Positions 1 through 4,935 of a stretch of DNA of 5,002 nt are shown here, in pieces. Source of the stretch: Clostridia bacterium. GTDB lineage: Bacteria; Bacillota_A; Clostridia; Oscillospirales; Acutalibacteraceae. The notes beneath the pieces were generated by a model, which was given only the letters and a program-made list of their open reading frames with translations, was not told the origin of the DNA and did not search any database. Where the stretch lies: NCBI GenBank assembly GCA_017529165.1, contig JAFXNY010000131.1:1-5002 (forward strand). The letters are read 5' to 3'. The translations under genes were made by a program, and so were the position numbers. Position 1 is the stretch's first letter. Each line of letters starts with the position of its first letter.

Positions 1-698
1 AAATATACATATCTTTTTTTCCTGGCTTCGGATAAACTCAATATTTTATCTTTGTTTATTGCTACAAGCAATCCTATAGCATAGCAAATAACCGATGAAT
101 ACCATTCGCTTCCGGCATTTAATTTGATGGCTAAAATGATATATAGGCAAAGAGTAATAAATAATGAGTAGAAAACATATTTTTGAGCAATTCTCGAAAA
201 CACTTTTTCAAATATCCAATGCAATAAAAAGCAAAGTAGGATGATCTTTGTAAACCAAATTGTCATATTCGGTAAGTCTAGAATTATTAATTCTATAATC
301 ACTTTTTTAATTGTTGGGATATTCTCTGGCGAAAAAAACAATTTAATAATAAAGCACAGCCAATAACCTACAAAATATGGGATGTATATTTTTTTTACTT
401 TTTTCAAAAGCCAGCGCACACTTACTTCATCGGCATTTTTCTTATTCATTGAAAGCGTATTGCCGTAACCCGAAATAAAGAAAAACAGACCGGTTGCCCA
501 ATATCCTATATAAGTAAGCAAAGGAGAGCCGCCAAAAGCAGATTGCCCTTGAATATGATTTATAATTATCCAAATCATGGCAATGCCTCTCAGTGTCGAA
601 GTGGAATCACGGTCAAAAATGCTTTTATTGTCTGTGGGTCGTGACAGTATTAATAGTATTATAACAGGCAAAAAGATTAACAAGTCTAATAAGCTCAT
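1..698 (-). CDS. Acyltransferase family 3 membrane protein (partial, C-terminus outside window)
   Basis: An open frame of 232 full codons starts at ATG 698-696 and runs off the left edge without a stop. A GGTGG Shine-Dalgarno lies 6 nt upstream (705-709). The protein opens with a hydrophobic segment (about residues 3-19). It then has STLRGIAMIWIIINHI (residues 34-49), the N-terminal signature of the Acyl_transf_3 family with its conserved Arg and His, followed by YWATGLFFFISGYGN (66-80), a second family hallmark. Further membrane segments lie around 105-122, 147-163, 176-192 and 200-214. Family members transfer acyl groups, often acetyl, to cell-surface glycans, lipids or antibiotics at the membrane; the substrate here cannot be read. 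It follows the neighbouring acyltransferase by 31 nt with no terminator between, so co-transcription is likely. The DNA is visibly more AT-rich than the genes beyond about 1850. Confidence 0.88.
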   Translation of the reverse strand, partial: MSLLDLLIFLPVIILLILSRPTDNKSIFDRDSTSTLRGIAMIWIIINHIQGQSAFGGSPLLTYIGYWATGLFFFISGYGNTLSMNKKNADEVSVRWLLKKVKKIYIPYFVGYWLCFIIKLFFSPENIPTIKKVIIELIILDLPNMTIWFTKIILLCFLLHWIFEKVFSRIAQKYVFYSLFITLCLYIILAIKLNAGSEWYSSVICYAIGLLVAINKDKILSLSEARKKRYVY

Positions 699-729
699 AT
701 AAAACCACCGCTACTTTAATTTATATGTA

Positions 730-1836
730 TTACAAATGCTGTTTTTTAATAAAAGATAAAGACGACAATGTTTTTGTAATTCTGTTAAAAACTTTTATTC
801 CAATCAGATTAAATATCTTTTTGTATAAAAAGTGTCCTACATAGGCAAAGAGCCATAATATTAGCACGGAGCATAACAATTGCAGAATAAAAAAGTAAGA
901 ATGGGCATATTTGTTTGCATCAAAGACAGACCAGTAAAACTTGCGTATCATGGTATGCTCTTGCAATAAATATACACCGAATGAACATTCTGCAAATCCG
1001 GCAATAACTTTTCTTATTTTGTAAGATTTTATATTTATATCCTTAACAAGAATAAAAACTGACAGTGTAAGGATAAACGGTAAAATAGAATAATCTGATA
1101 ATAATTGAGCATTTTTAATTGACGATGGCATGTTTAAATATTTTAATATGAATATAATTATAAAAGCCGATAAACCCATAAAAGCCCAGATTTTTTTGCT
1201 TCCTTGTTTTTCTGAACATTGACAATTGCGTTTTTTAATATAGCCACCAAGCAAGTACAAATAACTTAGCCAGATTATACCGTGGGAGTGCCCTATATAA
1301 ATATCGGACGAGACAAATGGGTTTGTTACATAGTAAATAGAAATAAATAATCCGGCTATTAAAATACACTTTAATAATTTGTTTTCTGAAATAATGTTAA
1401 GCATTATGTTAAGAAACGGACTTAAAAGATAAAGAATAATAACTGCGGTTAAATACCAATAATGCATAGTGAGAAAAGGAAAGATAGAGTAAAGGGCTTT
1501 TGAGCTGAATATTACATTTTGTGTGATTATTAGACCCACCAAAAAAAGAGAGAATGAATAGAACCAACCTTCGCTATACAACTTGAAAATGCGAAGTGTT
1601 TTGGGCTTTTTATTATATAATAAATACCCTGTAATCATTGGGAAAATATTGACTGCAACTTTAGTAAGTGTTCCAAGAACTGAAATAATCATTTTATTTG
1701 AAAGCAAAAGATTCTGATTATCAGCAACGGATGAGTAACCAAAGTAATGTATCAGTGTTATTAGTGCCATTGATAATATTTTGAGTATGTCTATTCCCGC
1801 ATATCTTATGTTGTCAAGGCCTTTATCATTGATCAT
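730..1836 (-). CDS. Acyltransferase family 3 integral membrane protein
   Basis: This 368-aa protein has about ten hydrophobic segments (roughly residues 14-34, 52-74, 91-110, 124-140, 154-170, 185-200, 216-234, 250-265, 276-292 and 313-336), the usual architecture and length for Acyl_transf_3 proteins. Signatures are GIDILKILSMALITLIHY (14-31, with His30), MHYWYLTAVIILYLLSPFLN (124-143) and the C-terminal SFGVYLLQEH (285-294). The likely role is O- or N-acylation of a surface polysaccharide or other envelope molecule; the acceptor is unknown. The ATG at 1836 is supported by AAAGGAG at 1847-1853, inside the end of the upstream gene, whose stop is only 1 nt away, so translational coupling is expected. 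It is not a recent duplicate of the next acyltransferase: the two share motifs but little other sequence. Base composition is AT-rich. Confidence 0.93.
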   Translation of the reverse strand: MINDKGLDNIRYAGIDILKILSMALITLIHYFGYSSVADNQNLLLSNKMIISVLGTLTKVAVNIFPMITGYLLYNKKPKTLRIFKLYSEGWFYSFSLFLVGLIITQNVIFSSKALYSIFPFLTMHYWYLTAVIILYLLSPFLNIMLNIISENKLLKCILIAGLFISIYYVTNPFVSSDIYIGHSHGIIWLSYLYLLGGYIKKRNCQCSEKQGSKKIWAFMGLSAFIIIFILKYLNMPSSIKNAQLLSDYSILPFILTLSVFILVKDINIKSYKIRKVIAGFAECSFGVYLLQEHTMIRKFYWSVFDANKYAHSYFFILQLLCSVLILWLFAYVGHFLYKKIFNLIGIKVFNRITKTLSSLSFIKKQHL

Positions 1837-1837
1837 T

Positions 1838-2518
1838 TTAGTTTTTCTCCTTTAAGCCTCTTAAGTATTCTTTATGCTCGTCGCTTATTCTATAGCTCTC
1901 AATCGCCTTTTGTATCGCTTTGTTGTGTGTCCAAGTATCAAGCTTTTTGTTTTCTATATACTTGATAGCAGTATCATACTGCTTTGCAAGGGCGGTGGCA
2001 AAGTACCACGCTATCATCATATTTATGTAATACTCATCTGATTTAATATTCGATACCATGTCCGCATAGCAAGGCTTAAAATCACCATCTAAATAGTGTT
2101 GCATGAGCATACCTACCCCAAAACGCACGGTGTAGGTGTGGTGGCTCTCTAACCATCGCTTTATGTAAACTAAAAGCTCGGGTTTGTGTTTCTTGAACAC
2201 CTTAGGTGATAGTTGGTCGCAGGTCGCCCAATTATCTATGTAGGGCAGAAAACGGCACACCTCTTTTATGCAGGTGTCAAAATCTTTGATTTCCGATACA
2301 ATAAATGCGTGCAGTTGGTTTTCATCAAAATATTTGTGCGGTAATTTGCTTAAGAACTCAGCGCCGTCAGGCTCTTTGTATATTCTCTTTGCAAGACTGC
2401 GAAGTAGAGGAGTTCTCACACCAATTATACTGTCTTTATCTACGGTTGGCAGTATTCGTGTTTGCAAATCACGGTATTTTTGGTCGCTTAAATCCAACAG
2501 TTCTTTTATTATTTCCAT
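1838..2518 (-). CDS. AlkD-like DNA alkylation repair protein (HEAT-repeat glycosylase)
   Basis: This 226-aa protein is the normal length for the AlkC/AlkD superfamily of all-helical HEAT-like repeat DNA glycosylases, which excise N3- and N7-alkylated purines. The N-terminal block (IIGVRTPLLRSLAKRI, residues 31-46) and LPYIDNWATCDQL (91-103) are typical. Residues matching the active site of Bacillus cereus AlkD (Trp109, Asp113, Arg148, Trp187) can be placed as Trp97, Asp101, Arg132 and Trp171. The 97-101 and 132-171 spacings equal those in AlkD, so the enzyme looks intact. The ATG at 2518 has AGGA 7 nt upstream, within the end of the preceding GNAT gene, which stops 4 nt before. It sits in a tight operon between a GNAT and an acyltransferase, so its position gives no extra clue to substrate. 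No SOS box was recognised nearby. Confidence 0.93.
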   Translation of the reverse strand: MEIIKELLDLSDQKYRDLQTRILPTVDKDSIIGVRTPLLRSLAKRIYKEPDGAEFLSKLPHKYFDENQLHAFIVSEIKDFDTCIKEVCRFLPYIDNWATCDQLSPKVFKKHKPELLVYIKRWLESHHTYTVRFGVGMLMQHYLDGDFKPCYADMVSNIKSDEYYINMMIAWYFATALAKQYDTAIKYIENKKLDTWTHNKAIQKAIESYRISDEHKEYLRGLKEKN

Positions 2519-2522
2519 TTGC

Positions 2523-3071
2523 TTATCCTAACTCAAGGCGCATAAGCACTAATTCTTCAAAACCGCTGATTCTCGAGTTAAAGCCTTTGGGGTTTCTGCC
2601 GTATTCGATAAAGCCTTCGCTTTTATATAACTCCATAGCCCGTGTGTTTTTTGCCATAACATCAAGCTCAAGTTGTGTGTATCCTGCTATCTTTGCGCAC
2701 TCTATGCAAGCACTTGTTAGCGCACGCCCGATGCCAAGCCCCCAATAGTCTTTATCAATGCTTATTCCAAACTCCGCTCGGTGCTTAAGCTTGTATTTAT
2801 TTCCAAGGCTCGATATCCCTGCTGTTCCTACTACTTTATTATCAACGATAGCTAATATTTCAATTTCGTTTTCGCTCTCCTGCTTACCTTTTAGATACTC
2901 TGATTCGTCCTTAACCGTATAGGTTATTTCGTCAGGGTAGGTAAGCAGATAATCGGTTTGCGAGTGTGCGATAATAAAGTTGTCAAGCGCTGCTTCGCCG
3001 TCACTTTCTGCGGCACTTCTGAGCAAACAATCTCTGCCGTCTTTTATCTTTATAGTTTTACTGTATTTCAA
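2523..3071 (-). CDS. GNAT family N-acetyltransferase (TTG start)
   Basis: This 182-aa protein has a full GNAT fold signature. After an N-terminal half covering beta1-beta4 comes motif A, RAEFGISIDKDYWGLGIGRA (98-117), whose Gly111-x-Gly113-x-Gly115 forms the acetyl-CoA pyrophosphate loop. Motif B follows in LELDVMAKNTRAMELYKSEGF (134-154), with the conserved Asn142, Tyr149 and terminal Gly-Phe. Such enzymes acetylate amines of small molecules, peptides or protein N-termini; the acceptor cannot be predicted. The start is TTG at 3071-3069: no ATG or GTG lies in frame between the upstream stop and the conserved region, and AGAGG is placed 9 nt before it. The start overlaps the end of the preceding GNAT gene by 14 nt, implying coupled translation. 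The two neighbouring GNATs belong to different subfamilies and are not tandem copies. Confidence 0.92.
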   Translation of the reverse strand: MKYSKTIKIKDGRDCLLRSAAESDGEAALDNFIIAHSQTDYLLTYPDEITYTVKDESEYLKGKQESENEIEILAIVDNKVVGTAGISSLGNKYKLKHRAEFGISIDKDYWGLGIGRALTSACIECAKIAGYTQLELDVMAKNTRAMELYKSEGFIEYGRNPKGFNSRISGFEELVLMRLELG

Positions 3072-3606
3072 ATAAATCAGCCTCTTCTTTAGTTATACTC
3101 GATATGTGCTCTGTGCGCAGAAGCCCTTTTATTGCACAGGGAACATTTTCTTTTGTGTAACGGTATATAAAACCGCATTTTTCCTGAACTCGTTTTGATT
3201 TTATATTACCGTCAAAATATCCGCACCATATTTTTTGTAAGTTAAGCTCCCTAAAACCGTATTTTAATACCTCTCTTACCGCTTCGGGTATTATGCCTTG
3301 CCCCCAAAAAGGCTCGCCTATCCAGTATCCTATTTCGCCCTCATCCTCCGGCAGACCTATATTGCTCTTTTCGCCTACCATAAGCGTAGCACAGCCTATC
3401 GCTCTGTTGTCGGTTTTAAGGCATACGGCAAATGTATTAGGTGCCGAGAGTACTTTATTTATAATTTCACGGCTCTGCTCTATGCTGCTGTGCGGTTCCC
3501 ACCCTGCCATAGGGCCGATGTTGGGGCTCTTGGCAAACTCATATAAATCGTCAGCGTCACTCTCACACCACGGGCGAAGCAACAGCCGTTTTGTTTCTAA
3601 AATCAT
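3058..3606 (-). CDS. RimJ/RimL-like GNAT N-acetyltransferase
   Basis: The 182-aa protein begins MILETKRLLLRPW, the standard N-terminus of the RimJ/RimL (Acetyltransf_3) branch of GNATs. The acetyl-CoA motif is EIGYWIGEPFWGQGIIPEAV (91-110), followed by Asn134 and KRVQEKCGF (138-146), all characteristic. These enzymes acetylate protein N-terminal residues (ribosomal proteins in the named members) or small amines; the target here is unknown. I chose the ATG at 3606 because GGAG lies 6 nt upstream and the family N-terminus starts exactly there. A GTG at 3648 is in frame, adds 14 unconserved residues and would overlap the preceding gene by 17 nt, so it is less likely. The gene starts 25 nt after the TfoX-like stop and overlaps the next GNAT by 14 nt. 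Confidence 0.93.
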   Translation of the reverse strand: MILETKRLLLRPWCESDADDLYEFAKSPNIGPMAGWEPHSSIEQSREIINKVLSAPNTFAVCLKTDNRAIGCATLMVGEKSNIGLPEDEGEIGYWIGEPFWGQGIIPEAVREVLKYGFRELNLQKIWCGYFDGNIKSKRVQEKCGFIYRYTKENVPCAIKGLLRTEHISSITKEEADLFEIQ

Positions 3607-3631
3607 TTTAAGCTCCAAAGGTTTAATAATA

Positions 3632-3946
3632 TTATCGTCTTTTATCACACGCCGAAAGGTCTTCCGATATGGCAGTTAAAAGCGCTGATAGGAAATCTCG
3701 GTTTTCGATGTCTTCTACCAAAAGCATTTGCTTGCCACCCTTGTAAGGCAACTCGAGTGTGCTGTTTGGCATCATATTTTCTGAAGACTTCGTCCGCTTT
3801 ACAAGAAACCTATCGTCATATATCCCGCCTACGACTATATTGCGGCAGTAAATTATGTATTCTCCCATCATAGCACGCCATGTGATACCCTCGGTACCTG
3901 ATAGCATATCTAATATAAAATCTAAGTATTCTTTACTTGATGGCAT
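3632..3946 (-). CDS. TfoX/Sxy N-terminal domain protein
   Basis: The 104-aa protein is a stand-alone TfoX N-terminal domain. It has MPSSKEYLDFILDML at the start, the domain's hallmark region ITWRAMMGEYIIYCRN (21-36), GGIYDDRFLVKRTKS (40-54) and a C-terminal stretch ending in basic residues. In gammaproteobacteria, full-length Sxy/TfoX helps CRP activate competence genes. The short Firmicute proteins lack the C-terminal domain, and their role is not established, so a competence function should not be assumed. The ATG at 3946 has GGAG 5 nt upstream and matches the usual family start. The frame stays open a further 28 codons upstream only because it reads through repeat array A1. This appears to be the first gene of the six-gene run down to coordinate 1, so array A1 occupies its leader or promoter region. 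Confidence 0.92.
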   Translation of the reverse strand: MPSSKEYLDFILDMLSGTEGITWRAMMGEYIIYCRNIVVGGIYDDRFLVKRTKSSENMMPNSTLELPYKGGKQMLLVEDIENRDFLSALLTAISEDLSACDKRR

Positions 3947-3965
3947 AAAAACTCCAATCTGTGAT

Positions 3966-4069
3966 GTGATATAAATACCATTTCTCGTGCCGAAGGCACA
4001 TATCGCATCCGAAGGATATATCGCATACAATAAGTATATATCGCAAATTGCATCAGTAATTTATATCGC
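3966..4069. repeat. Hairpin-heptamer array A1 (ATATCGC punctuated palindromes)
   Basis: On the plus strand, ATATCGC occurs exactly at 4000-4006, 4018-4024, 4038-4044 and 4063-4069. It separates short palindromes: GTGCC-GAA-GGCAC (3987-3999), ATCC-GAA-GGAT (4007-4017), ATAC-AATAA-GTAT (4025-4037) and AAATTGC-ATCA-GTAATTT (4045-4062, one G/T pair). On the other side of a short centre (AAAT-ACC-ATTT, 3973-3983) lies one inverted variant heptamer, GTGATAT (3966-3972). The array fills the space between the four-helix-bundle gene and the TfoX-like gene, ending just before the latter's Shine-Dalgarno. It shares its core with array A2. I do not recognise a named repeat family. The hairpins lack T-tracts, so they are not ordinary terminators. 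Confidence 0.9.
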
Positions 4070-4082
4070 TTTGAGCAAGTAT

Positions 4083-4110
4083 AAAAATGTGCATATCCAC
4101 AAATATTTTT
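4083..4110 (-). terminator. Possible weak terminator after the four-helix-bundle gene
   Basis: Read on the minus strand, a small stem TGTG-GATATG-CACA is followed directly by TTTTT and preceded by AAAAA, starting 14 nt after the TAG stop at 4125. The stem is only 4 bp with possible outer A:T pairing, so the assignment is weak. Elsewhere in 3947-4124, apart from array A1, I see two TATACT hexamers on the minus strand (4078-4083 and 4033-4038) that could be -10 elements for the downstream operon. Neither has a convincing -35 at the right spacing. Confidence 0.25.
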
Positions 4111-4124
4111 CACGGTTTCGGTTC

Positions 4125-4469
4125 CTAAGTGTTTTTCTTCGCAGTGGTTATAGAGGCGATGAGCTTTCGGCGAATCGTGCCACATTTGCTTGAAACTATT
4201 TTATATTGTTCATCAGTAAGGGAGTGAACTTTGTAGAGTATTTCGAGCCAGTATTCAGTTTCGTAATATTCTTTTAGTGATATTTCGAGTTTACTGATAA
4301 AATCAGCACGACTATGAGCATATTTGGCTTCGTGTGCGTTAGCACCTATTGATGAGCAAGAACGAAGCAGTTGATTAGTGTATATAGTTTTTGCCTTAAT
4401 CAAGTCGCAAAGTTCAGTAATTTCCACAGTTAATTCAACGGCAAGTTCTTTAATTGATTTTTCGCTCAT
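4125..4469 (-). CDS. Four-helix-bundle protein (S23 / 23S rRNA IVP family)
   Basis: This 114-aa, lysine-rich, helical protein carries the family signatures LLRSCSSIGANAHEAKYA (34-51) and DFISKLEISLKEYYETEYWL (56-75), ending in a basic tail. The family is known from proteins encoded inside intervening sequences of some 23S rRNA genes, and its fold is shared by the accessory protein Avd of diversity-generating retroelements; basic surfaces suggest nucleic-acid contact. No rRNA or reverse transcriptase is present here. The start at ATG 4469 has AGGA 7 nt upstream and fits the family N-terminus. The frame stays open 53 more codons upstream, but only through array A2. The gene is bracketed by arrays A2 (5' side) and A1 (3' side), suggesting it belongs with them as one unit; that link is inference. 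Confidence 0.93.
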   Translation of the reverse strand: MSEKSIKELAVELTVEITELCDLIKAKTIYTNQLLRSCSSIGANAHEAKYAHSRADFISKLEISLKEYYETEYWLEILYKVHSLTDEQYKIVSSKCGTIRRKLIASITTAKKNT

Positions 4470-4484
4470 ATCAATTTCCTTTCT

Positions 4485-4658
4485 GCGATATATCGCCGTA
4501 AGGCGATGCGATATATTTACTTTGTAAATGCGATATACGCCAACTTCGTTGTCGTGCGATATGATATGAATTTCTTCACGCACCGCAGGGGCATTTCGCA
4601 TCCGAAGGATATATCGCGGCATAGGCATATCGCAAATTCCGTTAGGAATTCATATCGC
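4485..4658. repeat. Hairpin-heptamer array A2, symmetric ladder of inverted heptamers
   Basis: On the plus strand the left half has GCGATAT at 4485-4491, 4508-4514, 4530-4536 and 4556-4562. These are separated by ATCGCC-GTAA-GGCGAT (4492-4507), ATTTAC-TTT-GTAAAT (4515-4529) and ACGCCAAC-TTC-GTTGTCGT (4537-4555, one mismatch). After a centre at 4563-4592 the orientation flips: variant ATTTCGC (4593-4599), then ATATCGC at 4611-4617, 4627-4633 and 4652-4658. These are separated by ATCC-GAA-GGAT (4600-4610), a non-palindromic 9-mer (4618-4626) and AATTCC-GTTA-GGAATT (4635-4650). Four heptamers therefore face four complementary heptamers. The array spans the gap between the methyltransferase end and the four-helix-bundle start, and it includes the methyltransferase stop codon in a hairpin loop. 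Confidence 0.92.
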
Positions 4659-4935
4659 TGCGAAGTAGTTTGCAAACTACTTCGCAATGCCCCGTTCTCG
4701 GGAACATATCAAACACGGTATATTCTTTAGGTGTAAAGCCGAGAGAAACGAGTATTTTTATATCCCGAGCGAGCGTGCCGGGGTCACAGGAAACATAAAC
4801 TATTCTCTCGGGCGCAAAGTCATTTGCTATTGTATGCAATAGCTCACTTTCACAACCTTTTCTCGGAGGGTCGAGTATTATAACATCTGCGTGCTCGCCT
4901 TGTGCTTTAAGAGCCTCTGCCGCTTTTGCGGCGTG
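4642..4935 (-). CDS. RlmD/TrmA-family RNA (uracil-5-)-methyltransferase, C-terminal fragment
   Basis: About 97 codons of the catalytic domain are visible, ending at TAA 4644-4642. In order they show HADVIILDPPRKGCESELL (SAM-domain DPPRKG motif), RIVYVSCDPGTLARDI with the catalytic Cys codon at 4786-4788, and FDMFPRTGHCEVVCKLL with the H-x-E catalytic Glu codon at 4681-4683. Family members methylate C5 of uridine in 23S rRNA (RlmD/RlmCD) or tRNA (TrmA) using SAM; which substrate applies cannot be told from this end. The N-terminal TRAM and FeS regions are absent. Upstream of about 4935 the frame loses resemblance to the family and meets TAA at 4998-4996, so the gene is cut by a junction there. 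The natural C-terminus overlaps array A2 and ends in the extra residues SDMNS. A TTG at 4839 is internal, not a real start. Confidence 0.85.
   Translation of the reverse strand, partial: HAAKAAEALKAQGEHADVIILDPPRKGCESELLHTIANDFAPERIVYVSCDPGTLARDIKILVSLGFTPKEYTVFDMFPRTGHCEVVCKLLRSDMNS
4659..4686. repeat. 28-nt perfect palindrome at the outer edge of array A2
   Basis: Arms TGCGAAGTAGTTTG (4659-4672) and CAAACTACTTCGCA (4673-4686) are exact reverse complements with no loop. The palindrome directly abuts the last ATATCGC heptamer and is the longest and only loopless one in the array. It lies wholly within the 3' end of the RlmD-like reading frame, where it encodes CEVVCKLLR plus the first base of the next codon, including the conserved catalytic Glu. 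There is no T-tract after it on either strand, so it is not a typical intrinsic terminator. Confidence 0.95.

Noticed and set aside
2268..2748. Two overlapping plus-strand open frames across the AlkD-like and GNAT genes
   Set aside because: They lie antisense to strongly conserved minus-strand genes, have no recognisable domain, and have no supporting Shine-Dalgarno; they are frame shadows.
3293..3679. Plus-strand open frames opposite the RimJ/RimL-like GNAT
   Set aside because: Low-complexity antisense translations of a conserved gene; no family resemblance.
3632..3946. Competence regulator function for the TfoX-N protein
   Set aside because: Only the N-terminal domain is present, no competence genes or CRP-S sites are visible, and the role of short Firmicute homologues is not established.
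3987..3999. GTGCC-GAA-GGCAC hairpin as an intrinsic terminator
   Set aside because: No T-tract follows on either strand, and it is one of a regular series of hairpins, so it is better explained as an array unit.
3922..4193. Small open frames on both strands covering array A1
   Set aside because: Their residues come from the repeat array and from out-of-frame ends of the flanking genes; no plausible start signal.
3966..4686. CRISPR array
   Set aside because: The constant unit is only 7 nt and appears in both orientations, and the intervals are self-complementary and of unequal length. CRISPR repeats are longer and unidirectional, with unique non-palindromic spacers.
3966..4686. Diversity-generating retroelement around an Avd-like protein
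   Set aside because: No reverse transcriptase, no template/variable repeat pair with adenine-specific differences, and no C-type lectin target gene in the window. Only the protein fold is shared.
4485..4686. 23S rRNA intervening sequence
   Set aside because: No rRNA sequence flanks the element; its neighbours are protein-coding genes. The comparison with S23-encoding IVSs is by protein family and layout only.
4506..4730. Plus-strand open frame covering array A2
   Set aside because: Open only because of the array; its CEVVCKLLR segment mirrors the methyltransferase end through the perfect palindrome.
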